From assembly GCF_020615385.1 (NCBI RefSeq), contig NZ_JAJAVB010000037.1, forward strand, positions 62,001 through 126,000: a stretch of DNA of 64,000 nucleotides. The letters run 5' to 3'. This DNA is from Jiella soli (GTDB taxonomy: Bacteria > Pseudomonadota > Alphaproteobacteria > Rhizobiales > Rhizobiaceae). Shown here piece by piece: positions 32,481 to 40,692 of this stretch. The position numbers were made by a program, and so were the translations under genes. A model generated the notes under the pieces. That model was not told where the DNA came from. It made no database searches and worked only from the letters and a program-made list of their open reading frames with translations. Numbering within the stretch: position 1 is the first letter of the stretch; each line of letters begins with the position of its first letter.

Positions 32481-32735
32481 GCTGAACCAAAGCGCGCGGG
32501 GCGCCGCCGCAAGGGCGTCGCCCGTCCGCCGCCCTGTTCCTCGGACGGGACCACACCACGGGCCCTATTTTTCGACAGCCCATGCGCGATGGGGTCGAAA
32601 CGACTCTGGCGCCCAAAGCACCCAAATTTTCAGAAGAACGCGGCCGCGCTTGCAGGACAAACGTCCGCGGCGCCGGGTGGTGCAGCCAAGCCGAATTGCC
32701 TGCGATGTCGGGAAATCGGCCGAAGCCGAAGGTGC

Positions 32736-32780
32736 TGGTCGGAGTGGCAGGATTTGAACCTGCGACCCCCTCGTCCCGAA
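32736..32780 (-). other. tRNA-Pro(CGG) 3' half: likely attachment site of the integrative element
   Basis: Read on the minus strand, the sequence runs from the anticodon loop (TTCGGGA, anticodon CGG) through GACGAGGGGGTCGCAGGTTC and the T-arm to CCACTCCGACCA with CCA at the end. The 5' half of the tRNA is absent; the bases just beyond 32780 belong to the integrase region. A break in the anticodon loop is a classic tyrosine-recombinase integration point. The intact tRNA should lie at the far end of the element; I did not find it in the window. Confidence 0.75.
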
Positions 32781-32818
32781 GGAGAAGCCGCAACGCCGAA
32801 ATCCTTGCGGCACAGGGC

Positions 32819-34036
32819 TTACGCCTCCTCCCGAATGCCCCGGTTTCCCCGTTCGTTCCCGGCGTTTCTGTCGGAAACTGTCGGCCGGCGTCCGGCGCGG
32901 CCCGTCGAGAAGATCTCGCCGACGGCGCGATCGGCGTCGGGATGCTCGTGTCCGTAGACCTCGACGACCATTTCGCGCGTCATGCTGAGATAGGCCGCGA
33001 TATCGCCGACGTCGGCTCGAGACCACATCAACCACGTCGCGCAGGTATGCCTGAAGCTATGCGCGACGTAAGGATGGTCCTCGCCGAAGACCGCGTCCAT
33101 GGCCTTGGCGACTGCCTTCTTCGGGTTCGACGGCCTCCCGCGCCATTCGACGAGGTACGACGCCGGCGCCCGCGACCATTCCTTCGTCTTCGTGTCCTGC
33201 CTCATCACGCCCCGGCGCCACCGACGCATATGCGCGAGTAGCCGATCGGGGATACGGACGCTGCCCGCTCGCTTCTTCGTCGCCCGCTCGCCGGCCGGCC
33301 GACGATGATAGACGCCGCCCTCCAAGTCGAGCCACGGGCGCCCAACCTCGCGCTCGAACGACGCGTTCCAGATGCGCGCCGATCTTGACCCGGTGTAGAC
33401 CGCCGTAAGGATGTACCGGCAGACATGCCGAAGGTGCCGCTTTCCCGTCTCCTTTCCCTCCTGGATTTCCTTCGCCCGCCAGCAGTACCAGAGGAGAGCC
33501 GCTATCTGATCGCGGGTGAAATACTCCAACCTGGCGTCTTCCTTGTCCGGAAGCGTCACGACGATGTGGTCGCGCAACAGCCCGTCCGCGGCATAGAGCC
33601 GGACCGCGGCCCGGAAGTCCGCGAGTTCGCGGCGGGCGGCGGAGGGCGTCGAGCGCTGCTCGGCGTAGGCGCGGCAGGAATAGCCCGTCACGTCGGCGAG
33701 CGTCTTCTCGCCCCAGAAGTCGAGGAGTCTCTCTGCCCGGGCGCCGAGTTCGGTCGGTCTGGCGACGGTCACCTTCTGGACGTAGTGCGCGATGACGTCC
33801 GCGCAGTAGACGTCCTCCGCCCGCTGCCGAGGCGTCGGGGCCGCCGCCTGGTGCCGGGCGATCAGGTGCTCGCGGAGCGCCCTCTCAGCGCCATCGCGGT
33901 CCTGCGCGCCGCAGCCAGTGCTGTGCTTCTTTCCGCCGTCTCGGATGACCCAGACGGCAGCCTGACGGAGTGTTCCGTCCGGCCGGTATCGGGCCGGTTC
34001 AAGCCAGAGTCTGGCCGGTTTGCGCTCACGCGGCAT
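32819..34036 (-). CDS. Tyrosine-type site-specific integrase
   Basis: A 405-residue recombinase. Catalytic features are the Arg in YTGSRSARIWN, the HSFRHTCATWLM box (His and Arg) and the terminal Tyr in VVEVYGHEHPD; the second box-II His of the canonical LGH is replaced in a YLSMTREM pattern, as in related phage-type integrases. The N-terminal part (MPRERKPARLWLEPARYRPD) is an arm-binding-like region. GGAG lies six bases before the ATG at 34036. It is next to the tRNA-Pro half, as expected for an integrating element, and overlaps the excisionase-like gene. Confidence 0.9.
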   Translation of the reverse strand: MPRERKPARLWLEPARYRPDGTLRQAAVWVIRDGGKKHSTGCGAQDRDGAERALREHLIARHQAAAPTPRQRAEDVYCADVIAHYVQKVTVARPTELGARAERLLDFWGEKTLADVTGYSCRAYAEQRSTPSAARRELADFRAAVRLYAADGLLRDHIVVTLPDKEDARLEYFTRDQIAALLWYCWRAKEIQEGKETGKRHLRHVCRYILTAVYTGSRSARIWNASFEREVGRPWLDLEGGVYHRRPAGERATKKRAGSVRIPDRLLAHMRRWRRGVMRQDTKTKEWSRAPASYLVEWRGRPSNPKKAVAKAMDAVFGEDHPYVAHSFRHTCATWLMWSRADVGDIAAYLSMTREMVVEVYGHEHPDADRAVGEIFSTGRAGRRPTVSDRNAGNERGNRGIREEA

Positions 34037-34257
34037 GCGGTTCTCCATTCCTCGACGCCGCGTCTCGTCACGAAGAGCGTCCGCACATGCCTTTCGGCCG
34101 GCAGAAGTCCTTCCCCGATTGCGGTCCTGAGCATCTTTTCGGAGAACTGCCCGCCCAACTCCGGCAGCCACGCCGCCTCGGCGAGACGCAAGGGCGCGTC
34201 GAGGTGGGCGTCGGAAGGATTCGGGAGGAACGTCGTCTCGACGACGAGTTCGAACAT
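33862..34257 (-). CDS. Excisionase-like helix-turn-helix protein
   Basis: A 131-residue protein, MFELVVETTFLPNPSDAHLD, with a central APLRLAEAAWLPELGG and LRTAIGEGLLPAERHVRTL that resemble a winged HTH of excisionase/MerR-type proteins. GGAG lies nine bases before the ATG. Its 3' end overlaps the start of the integrase gene by about 175 bases in another frame, as seen in compact int/xis modules. The C-terminal 50 residues are low-complexity and may not be conserved. Assignment rests mainly on position. Confidence 0.5.
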   Translation of the reverse strand: MFELVVETTFLPNPSDAHLDAPLRLAEAAWLPELGGQFSEKMLRTAIGEGLLPAERHVRTLFVTRRGVEEWRTACRVSANRPDSGLNRPDTGRTEHSVRLPSGSSETAERSTALAAARRTAMALRGRSAST

Positions 34258-34369
34258 CGCGGCAGTCTCCGGTTCGGGACGCGCCGGCGAGAGCCGGTCA
34301 TGTCCGTGCCGCAGACTATGCGGGTCGCGGGACAGCAATCAACGTGCGGTGTCGGAGCATGGTAAACGA

Positions 34370-34401
34370 AAGCCCCTCGCGCCGGCGCCGGCGGAGGGGC
34401 T
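34370..34401 (-). terminator. Hairpin terminator left of the P63C gene
   Basis: AGCCCCTC pairs with GAGGGGCT around a GC-rich inner stem containing GCCGGCGCCGGC. Read leftward it is followed by TTTCGTTT, a fair U-tract. It would end leftward transcription from the P63C gene before the int/xis module. Confidence 0.6.
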
Positions 34402-34625
34402 GATATCGCATCGGCGAAAGCCGGCAGAGGGCTGGGCCCCGTCACTAAACGACACCGCCGTTGGCGATGCATGGAGATGATACGGCCGGCCGCCGCGAGG
34501 ATCAAGACGCGATCGCCGGCACGGTAAAGGATTTCCCCACGCCGGCGGGCGATTTCACCACACAGTTCTCCCACTCGCATGTGGGGATAGCGTGGGTGAA
34601 ATTCGTCGCCGGCGGTGGGGAAACC

Positions 34626-35651
34626 TCAGGCCTCCACGCCGACCAGCATATCGCCTTGGGTTCCTCGCGTCGGGAAGGCGGCATCGAGGTGCCGCTTGAA
34701 CGTTGCCCAGTCTTTCGAGATCCGCATCAGCGGGATGATCTGAAGGATGTGATCGCGCAAATCCGGCTGGCCGACGTCGGCCGAGAGGAACTGGTGGTGC
34801 TTGTACTTGCGCCGCTTCGTCGCCTCGTCCGTGGGATTGAGTTCGCGGAGCTTCTCGAGGACGCCATCAGGCAGGCGGTCGTAGACGACGTCGTTGGTGA
34901 TGCGCCCGAGGTACGGAGACTTCGCGTTCGTCACGGGCCAGTCCCATCCCATCAAACGGTAGACCTGCTTATAGAACTCGTCCGGGAATCTCTTCGCCCA
35001 CGCCAGCCTCTCTTCGGCGAGGTAGACGGAGAGAAGCCGATGCAGTTCGTCGCGGGCCCGCTCATCCTGGAAGCCGGTCGCCTCGTCGACGAGCGCGTCG
35101 ATCGCCACGTCGGCCAGGGCCCGGATCAGGATTTCCGCCTTATAGGCTTTCTCCTGCTGCTGCGGCTGGAGGGCATTGGCATCGCGGGCCCTCAGCCAGA
35201 CGTCGCAGATCTTGGTGAGAGCCCTTGCCTCGTACCCAATCAGGGTCCGGCGCGCATCCTTGTAGATCACGGGCTTCAGGGGCCCGTCGAGCAGGTCCTG
35301 CGTAATGAACGGCCGAAGCGCTCTGGGAGCGAGAAAGATCGGCGTTGGAAGATCATCCCCGGGGTTGGCCACCTGCGCCGCTTTGATCCGCTTCGACGCA
35401 CCACTCCGGGACCCCAGCGCCTGCGTGATCCCGAACTCCGACAGGATGCGGCGCCCGTCCTCGAGGACCGCGCAGGGAATCTCCGAGGATCCGATCCGGA
35501 CCGTGCCTCTATGAGTCGCCTTTGGAAAGGGTCCTTCAGCCTTCTCCTTCGCCCACCGCGACCGCGCCGCCGCCGACGCATTCTCCTTCCGCTCCTCCGC
35601 CGTCATCGCTTCCGCCCTCGCCTTCCCGCCCTTGCTCTGCTTCGTCGTCAT
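34626..35651 (-). CDS. P63C domain-containing protein
   Basis: A 341-residue soluble protein starting MTTKQSKGGKARAEAMTAEE with a charged basic segment. The C-terminal half has the P63C signature (YKQVYRLMGWDWPVTNAKSP, then RITNDVVYDRLPDGVLEKLR and KHHQFLSADVGQPDLRDHIL). P63C proteins are phage/plasmid-associated and their role is unknown. The ATG at 35651 is the first in the frame. It probably forms its own transcription unit within the element. Confidence 0.8.
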   Translation of the reverse strand: MTTKQSKGGKARAEAMTAEERKENASAAARSRWAKEKAEGPFPKATHRGTVRIGSSEIPCAVLEDGRRILSEFGITQALGSRSGASKRIKAAQVANPGDDLPTPIFLAPRALRPFITQDLLDGPLKPVIYKDARRTLIGYEARALTKICDVWLRARDANALQPQQQEKAYKAEILIRALADVAIDALVDEATGFQDERARDELHRLLSVYLAEERLAWAKRFPDEFYKQVYRLMGWDWPVTNAKSPYLGRITNDVVYDRLPDGVLEKLRELNPTDEATKRRKYKHHQFLSADVGQPDLRDHILQIIPLMRISKDWATFKRHLDAAFPTRGTQGDMLVGVEA

Positions 35652-35974
35652 GATTCGCTTCCATGCGTGCTTGAACTGCGCGGACCTTATGCGTGCTAGA
35701 GCGACTTAGCAAGCATTCGACACGGAAGGCATGGTTGCCTGTGGGCCCCAACCCAGAATGTAGGCTTGCGCTGACCTACGTTATGCTGCAATCTGGCGAT
35801 GCGGTCCCGCCGGGATCGTGCATGGAAGAGCGATTCAGAACCGACTTGATCTCCGAGCATGACGGGAGGCGCCAAATTACCTCCCGTGCCGACGGCGAAA
35901 ATGCCGGCGGCAGCCGCGGCCAGGACGGCAATCCCCCGCGGAGCAAATCCTTGCCGGACTGCAATCTGGCAAGT
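35652..35974. other. Non-coding stretch with P63C promoter
   Basis: No gene recognised between the P63C gene and the hairpin at 35975. It must hold the promoter for the P63C gene; no clear operator is seen. Confidence 0.3.
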
Positions 35975-36000
35975 GCCCCGCGAGCGCCAACTCGCGGGGC
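35975..36000 (-). terminator. Strong hairpin after the 36006 gene
   Basis: GCCCCGCGAG-CGCCAA-CTCGCGGGGC, a perfect 10-bp stem with a 6-base loop, six bases beyond the stop at 36006 in the leftward direction. It lacks a U-tract, so it may act as a Rho-dependent or RNA-stabilising hairpin. Confidence 0.6.
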
Positions 36001-36005
36001 GTCCT

Positions 36006-36872
36006 TCAAAGCACGAGGTCGTCGAGTGCCAGTCCGGACTCTTCGCGCATGGCTTCTGCTACGATATGCTCTTCATACTCGCGTATGAGATTGTCCGGGA
36101 TCCACTCGCCATCGCTAGCCCGCCCTACCCTGATGTCCTCAGCACGGGCGATGTCGTTCCAGCGGCCCGAGATAGTGACCCCCGGTGTCTCGCCGACGTC
36201 GACGAAAACGTTCGTCACCGTGAACGGCTGCGGCGACCAGTCATTTCGGCATTCACTGCGATTGGAGCCGGGCACCAGCCTGCCGCCTTCAAGTCGCGGT
36301 GGATAATACGTGAAGAGCCTCCTGCCCCGATACCGAACCGCCTGCCAGTCGACGTCGAGACCGCTGCGGTCATGTCGCGTCGCCACCGTGCGGACGCCGC
36401 GGAGAGTCTGCGCCCACACCAGGGCCTCTTTCGAAGTCCTCGCGACGTAGGAGATGTCGACGGCGCCGCCGTGATGGCTCTGTCGTAGACCGACGAAGGC
36501 ATAAATGGTCCGGTCCCTCGTCGCCTCGATGACAGTGGCGCCGAGGATTATCCGACGGCCGACCGTCTGCTCGCCGACCGACTCCCACGCAGCCCTGACC
36601 CGATCGAGGTCGCATCGAAGAACGTGCCGAAGCGCATAAGCCCCTCGCCGCTTCGGCGTCTTCGGGTGGTGGCGCGCCTCGACCCGCATTTCGGGCCCCT
36701 CCCCCGGAACGCCCTCTACGGTCGCTGGAACGAAGGCGGGCGCCGTCGGAGAAGCCGGGGGAACGAAGAAACCGTCGACGAGATCGCGGAGCCTGCCGGA
36801 GATCTCGTCGTTTCGCGTGCTCAAGGTCATTGCTGCGATCTCCCGAATCGGGCTTGGTGTCGTCACGGCCAT
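36006..36872 (-). CDS. Hypothetical protein of the integrative element
   Basis: A 288-residue unknown soluble protein. It has an alpha/beta region (GRRIILGATVIEATRDRTIY, then FVGLRQSHHGGAVDISYVAR) and ends with DLVL. No family is recognised. The ATG at 36872 is used; an alternative at 36830 has a better ribosome-binding site (GGGAG, nine bases upstream). It lies 66 bp downstream of the HIRAN gene and may be the last gene of the leftward operon that starts at 39050. Confidence 0.55.
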   Translation of the reverse strand: MAVTTPSPIREIAAMTLSTRNDEISGRLRDLVDGFFVPPASPTAPAFVPATVEGVPGEGPEMRVEARHHPKTPKRRGAYALRHVLRCDLDRVRAAWESVGEQTVGRRIILGATVIEATRDRTIYAFVGLRQSHHGGAVDISYVARTSKEALVWAQTLRGVRTVATRHDRSGLDVDWQAVRYRGRRLFTYYPPRLEGGRLVPGSNRSECRNDWSPQPFTVTNVFVDVGETPGVTISGRWNDIARAEDIRVGRASDGEWIPDNLIREYEEHIVAEAMREESGLALDDLVL

Positions 36873-36938
36873 GCCGACGAGGTCCTCGCTGAAGGGCTGG
36901 CGAAGGGCTCCGGACGCACCACGCCGGAGCCCGTTCGT

Positions 36939-37394
36939 TCAGAACGAGACCTCGCCGTCTTCGGTCGAGTATTCCGCCGCCCTCTCCGTCTCGATCGCCG
37001 CGAGCGCCATCCCGACGCCGGTTCCGACCAGAACGACGGTCGCGCTCCACGCTGTCCCGTTGCCCGGGTTGCCGCAGTAGGCCCGCACCGCGCCGCCGGC
37101 GTCGAGGATCGGCGCGAGATGCTCGGCGTCCTCGCGCGGGATGTGCCCGATGTGATGCTGGTTGCCGAGCCATATCTCGATCGCGTTCGGGTCCGACGGG
37201 TTGTCCGGCCGGCGGACGAGGCTGAGGCGCTGCCCGACGCGGGGCATGACGACGCCGTCCAGGCCGTCGCTGCGGCCGTAGCCGTAGTACTGGAGCCCGG
37301 CGATCCGACACCAAGCGTCGGGCTCGCCGGCGTCGAGGCGCGAGGCTTCGATTTCGAGATCGGTGCCGAAGAAGTCGGGATGGAGCGTGGTCAT
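36939..37394 (-). CDS. HIRAN-domain protein
   Basis: A 151-residue protein. Residues about 25-110 match the HIRAN fold (QRLSLVRRPDNPSDPNAIEI, then HIGHIPREDAEHLAPILDAG), a domain that binds DNA 3' ends or damaged DNA in eukaryotic HLTF and is also found alone in phages and plasmids. The start MTTLHPDFFGTDLEIEASRL overlaps the upstream stop (ATGA). A role in element DNA maintenance or defence is inferred. Confidence 0.75.
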   Translation of the reverse strand: MTTLHPDFFGTDLEIEASRLDAGEPDAWCRIAGLQYYGYGRSDGLDGVVMPRVGQRLSLVRRPDNPSDPNAIEIWLGNQHHIGHIPREDAEHLAPILDAGGAVRAYCGNPGNGTAWSATVVLVGTGVGMALAAIETERAAEYSTEDGEVSF

Positions 37395-37591
37395 TCCGCC
37401 GTCCCCGTCGGGCCCGCGTGCGGCGGGTTGCGCGGCGCCCCCGTCCCGCCCGGCTGGTGTCCGCCGCGGATCACGGACGGCTTCGGCTCGACGACGTCGT
37501 AGCGCTCGCCGAGCGTCTGCCCGCACGCGAGGAGCACGCTGCCACCGTCTATCACCTCCCCGGTGCGCCGGTTTCGAAGAAGGAGCGTCAT
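37391..37591 (-). CDS. Small hypothetical protein in the overlapping chain
   Basis: A 66-residue protein, MTLLLRNRRTGEVIDGGSVL then LACGQTLGERYDVVEPKPSV, ending in a Gly/Pro/His-rich tail. The start and stop each overlap neighbours by four bases (ATGA at both ends). No family is recognised; its reality is supported by the overlap pattern and coding-like composition. Confidence 0.5.
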   Translation of the reverse strand: MTLLLRNRRTGEVIDGGSVLLACGQTLGERYDVVEPKPSVIRGGHQPGGTGAPRNPPHAGPTGTAE

Positions 37592-37992
37592 GCGGCTCTC
37601 GTCGGGCGCTTCGAGATGTCGATTTGGAACCGCTCCGCACGCTGCCGGAACTGTTCCTGCATCTCCTCGTCGACGACGACGGTCTGGACGTTGTGGTCGT
37701 CGACCGCAGGATCGAAGTCGGGGATATCGGCGAAGATCCGGGACCCGACCGGCGGGATCCAGTTCGGCACGCGAACGTCCTCGTTCCAGTCGACGTGCTG
37801 CCACAGGATCGGCCGCTCGCCCTCGCGCGGCGACCGGCCGGCCTGCTCGCGATCGAGGACGCAGAACGGCGTGATGCCGTCGCGCGAGTTCCAGATCCAT
37901 TCGACGCGGCCGCCATCGACCGGTTCGCGGTACTTCATGAGGCAGAAAGCCTCGCCGAAAGCTATGGTGTGCTGACGCTTCTCAACCTTCAT
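37588..37992 (-). CDS. Hypothetical protein in the overlapping chain
   Basis: A 134-residue protein, MKVEKRQHTIAFGEAFCLMK, with several Trp residues (WIWNSRDGITPFCVLDREQ, then ILWQHVDWNEDVRVPNW) suggesting a beta-rich binding fold. AGGAAAGGAA precedes the ATG at 37992. The stop overlaps the next gene by ATGA. No family is recognised. Confidence 0.6.
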   Translation of the reverse strand: MKVEKRQHTIAFGEAFCLMKYREPVDGGRVEWIWNSRDGITPFCVLDREQAGRSPREGERPILWQHVDWNEDVRVPNWIPPVGSRIFADIPDFDPAVDDHNVQTVVVDEEMQEQFRQRAERFQIDISKRPTRAA

Positions 37993-38088
37993 GGGATTCC
38001 TTTCCTGCCGGCGTCTGGCCGGTCCCTGGACGGGCCGCCGGCGGCGACCCGCATTCATGCTACTCGCGCGGTCGCAAGAACCGAGCCG

Positions 38089-38337
38089 CTAGAACTGCGG
38101 CCGCGCGAATCGCCGAAGGGCGTAGTGGTACCCGGGCTCGCCGGGCCAGACGCGGTCTGCGATCGTCTCGATTCGAGGGTCGCAGTCGTAAGCGGTGCAC
38201 TGGATCCCGAACTCGTCCTCCGCGCCCGAGGGATCGCAAGCGCGGTTCCAGAACACGCGTCGGAGCGGCTGACCGCACGAACGGCATTCGCATGCGTAGA
38301 CCGCCGGCACGGCGGCGTGGTCGCGATTTTCGGTCAT
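38089..38337 (-). CDS. Small zinc-ribbon-like protein
   Basis: An 82-residue protein, MTENRDHAAVPAVYACECRS, with Cys pattern CECRSCG then NRACDPSG and CTAYDCDP, suggestive of a zinc ribbon. The start overlaps the stop of the double-HTH gene (ATGA). The gap to the next gene of the chain (start 37992) is about 95 bp. No function is known. Confidence 0.55.
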   Translation of the reverse strand: MTENRDHAAVPAVYACECRSCGQPLRRVFWNRACDPSGAEDEFGIQCTAYDCDPRIETIADRVWPGEPGYHYALRRFARPQF

Positions 38338-39050
38338 GCCGCCGCCCTCCCCTCGATCTCGGCGAGCCGCGCCCGGAGCGAGACGATCTCATTCTGCATC
38401 GCGCAGGTCACCGCGTTCACCTCGCGCGCCATCATCTCGAGGTGCGCGGCGTCATAGCCGGCTGTGGTCAGCGCGATCTGACGCTTTGTGACGCTGTTCC
38501 CCAACCGAAACGTTGAGCCGCTGCCCTTCGTCTGGATCTCCCAGCCGCCGGCGAGCGGGATGTAGTAGCGGGGCGGATTGGCGCCGTCGTTCTCGATAGG
38601 TCCGATCTCGACCTCGTCCTCACGGGCAATCGGCCAGTGTCGCAGGACGACCTTGAGCGGGTCCTCAGCCTTGCCGTCCCCGAACGTCGGCACGATGCGC
38701 CCATAAGCGCCGGTCTCGGGATGCATGTCGCCGGGGATCCAGGCGGCCGCGGCCGGCCGCAAGCGCGGCTCGAGGCCGGCCTTCCGCAGCAGGCGCTCCA
38801 CCACCGGCGGCTTGACGCCGTGCTGGCGGGCGATCCGCGACACCGTCCAGCCTTCGACGTGGCGCTCGACGATGCGCTCGCGCGCCGCCGATCCGATCCT
38901 GTCGACGAGGCTCAGCCGCGACGTCCGCAACTGGGCGCTCGCCGCCGACCTGCCGACGACCGCGGCGATCTGGCGTGCGTCGTCGCCCGCTACAAACCGG
39001 GCGACGTGCACCTCGTCCTCTTCTTCCGTGTAGCCCCCGAACTCCGTCAT
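38334..39050 (-). CDS. Protein with Myb-like and HTH segments
   Basis: A 238-residue protein. Residues about 5-50 (YTEEEDEVHVARFVAGDDAR, then IAAVVGRSAASAQLRTSRLS) resemble a SANT/Myb-like DNA-binding repeat, followed by an HTH (WTVSRIARQHGVKPPVVERL). The C-terminal region (YYIPLAGGWEIQTKGSGSTF) has a small beta fold and a final coiled segment. It is the first gene of the leftward chain and probably binds DNA, perhaps as the regulator acting on the palindrome at 39172. The family is not named with certainty. Confidence 0.6.
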   Translation of the reverse strand: MTEFGGYTEEEDEVHVARFVAGDDARQIAAVVGRSAASAQLRTSRLSLVDRIGSAARERIVERHVEGWTVSRIARQHGVKPPVVERLLRKAGLEPRLRPAAAAWIPGDMHPETGAYGRIVPTFGDGKAEDPLKVVLRHWPIAREDEVEIGPIENDGANPPRYYIPLAGGWEIQTKGSGSTFRLGNSVTKRQIALTTAGYDAAHLEMMAREVNAVTCAMQNEIVSLRARLAEIEGRAAA

Positions 39051-39171
39051 CTCGCTGCCCCTGCCTGCGCGTCTTCGGCGACGTGCGAATCACGTAGCCT
39101 AGAACAAAATGCCGAGCATGAAAGACGCCTTCAAGAGCCTCTGAAAAACTTGCTTAACGGCGAGACCCGTG

Positions 39172-39190
39172 TTGTAAATCAGATTTACAA
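39172..39190. promoter_or_regulatory. Palindromic operator between divergent units
   Basis: TTGTAAATC-A-GATTTACAA is a perfect 9-bp inverted repeat with a single central base. It lies in the 289-bp gap between the leftward chain (start 39050) and the rightward gene at 39340, an ideal place to control both. A dimeric repressor is implied; the double-HTH protein is a candidate. Confidence 0.55.
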
Positions 39191-39339
39191 TACGACAATC
39201 CTTCCTGCCGCCGATATCGTGCAACTTTCGTACGATTTCTTGCGGTGCGGACGGGCGCTCCTTTCTTGCTACGCGGGCCGCTATCTTGGTTGCATACGGC
39301 GACACGCAGCCAGCAAGGAAAACCGGGAAGGATTGGAGC

Positions 39340-40023
39340 ATGCTGAGAAGGATCGGAAGGATTGCGGCGGCGATCGCGAGGTGGCTCGCCAGGCTCACCG
39401 ATTGGATGGCGTCGCCGTTTCGCGGCACGACGCCGCGGCCGGTGCTGGAGGCCGCGGCGGAGGTCGTCGAGGTCGAGGAAGAGTGCGATGCGGAGCGGTG
39501 GCGGCGAGAGAACCCGCGGCCGGTCGTGGAGGCCTCGCTCGCGGAGAAGACCCGGCGGGCTGCCGCGATGATGGTGACGGCGGACAGCACGGCCGTCACC
39601 GGGCCGCTCGATCCGTCGGTGCCAGCGGAGGCGCAGATCCTGGAATGGCTACGTGGTCCGGCCGCGTTTCATCTCGGCGCTATCGCGGCGGCGCGGGTGC
39701 ACGTGATCGAGCCGCATCTCGAAGGCGTGCGGCTGATGCCCGGCGTGCCGTCCGTCGTGCCGTCCGAAGACGACGAGCCGAGATGGCCCGGCGAGCCCGC
39801 GACGCTGCGCGAGATACACGACGCCGTGATGCTCCGCATGATCTTGGAGCACGACGGCGACGGCGGCGCGGTCGATCCCGAGGCATTCCACGAAGAGGTC
39901 GATCGACACGCCGAAGCCGAGGTCACTGTCGCCGATCTGGTCTGGATCCGGACGCCCGGTCCTAGGCCTGACGACGAGGACGGGGGAGCGGACGAGACGC
40001 CAACGCCCGACGAGCTTGATTGA
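39340..40023 (+). CDS. Hypothetical protein, 227 residues
   Basis: The protein starts MLRRIGRIAAAIARWLARLT with a basic amphipathic N-terminus that may sit on the membrane. An acidic region (EVVEVEEECDAERWRRENP) and a likely soluble C-terminal domain (LREIHDAVMLRMILEHDGD) follow. No family is recognised. AAGG lies eight bases before the ATG. The last 62 bases overlap, tail to tail, the leftward gene at 39962. Confidence 0.5.
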   Translation: MLRRIGRIAAAIARWLARLTDWMASPFRGTTPRPVLEAAAEVVEVEEECDAERWRRENPRPVVEASLAEKTRRAAAMMVTADSTAVTGPLDPSVPAEAQILEWLRGPAAFHLGAIAAARVHVIEPHLEGVRLMPGVPSVVPSEDDEPRWPGEPATLREIHDAVMLRMILEHDGDGGAVDPEAFHEEVDRHAEAEVTVADLVWIRTPGPRPDDEDGGADETPTPDELD

Positions 40024-40234
40024 GTTCCTCGATGAGCATGTTGCGCTCCTCCTCGACCGCCTGGCGGGCCAGCCGCTCGCGGCGAAGCGCGGCGGCGAGG
40101 CGAGCGACGGCGGCGGGGCCGGTATCGTCGATGGGCGCCGCGGAAGCCATCCTGTCGAAGCCATCCTGGATGGCGCTCGCGAGGCAGGAAGTCGCCGCGA
40201 GGCCGCCGAAGATCACGCGGTTTTCGAGAGACAT
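39962..40234 (-). CDS. Small hypothetical protein overlapping a convergent gene
   Basis: A 90-residue protein, MSLENRVIFGGLAATSCLAS, with GGAGG six bases before the ATG. The rest is helical (ALRRERLARQAVEEERNMLI) and looks like a coiled coil. It converges on the gene at 39340 with a 62-base overlap, which is unusual. No family is recognised. Confidence 0.5.
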   Translation of the reverse strand: MSLENRVIFGGLAATSCLASAIQDGFDRMASAAPIDDTGPAAVARLAAALRRERLARQAVEEERNMLIEELNQARRALASRPLPRPRRQA

Positions 40235-40298
40235 GCGAACCTCCGAGGGACGGGCTGCGAGGGAAGAACAATGGCACGAAAGGATTAAGGAGACGTCA

Positions 40299-40628
40299 AT
40301 GTCGGACGAAATGGACGTCATGCGCAAGCGCGTCGAAGCCGCGGATCGAACGCGACGCTGGCGCGAAACCCACGAGCACAGACCGGACACGAGGAGGTGC
40401 GACCGCGTGATCGTGGAGGCGCTCGTCGAGTACCTGCGGACGACGCCCGGCAGCGAGCACCTAATGAAGCGGATCCTCGACGACGCGACCAGCGGGCTCG
40501 TCTTCCAAGGCTTCCCGACCGGCGACGCTCGGCGGGAGGTCGCGCGGAGGCTGCGGTATCTCACGGCGGGGCCTGGCGTCGGCTCGGGGAGCGTGCGGGC
40601 TGCCAGGAAGCGCGGCGTGTCGGCGTAA
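40299..40628 (+). CDS. Hypothetical protein, 109 residues
   Basis: The protein starts MSDEMDVMRKRVEAADRTRR, with AAGGAG seven bases upstream. The second half (RVIVEALVEYLRTTPGSEHL) looks helical and soluble. No family is recognised. It is the first rightward gene upstream of the inverted-repeat region at 40693. Confidence 0.5.
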   Translation: MSDEMDVMRKRVEAADRTRRWRETHEHRPDTRRCDRVIVEALVEYLRTTPGSEHLMKRILDDATSGLVFQGFPTGDARREVARRLRYLTAGPGVGSGSVRAARKRGVSA

Positions 40629-40692
40629 GCGGGTGGTGCCAGGACGCTCCCGTTACTCCCGCATACGCCGTACCAGACTCAGCGTTTCGAAT

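Noticed and set aside
34440-34580. Possible small minus-strand gene starting at 34580
   Set aside because: The start has no ribosome-binding site and the frame runs through the terminator hairpin at 34370-34401 into the excisionase region.
34502-34615. Walker-A-like string GVGKSFTVPAIAS on the minus strand
   Set aside because: It occurs at the end of a short frame with no ATPase fold around it; chance match.
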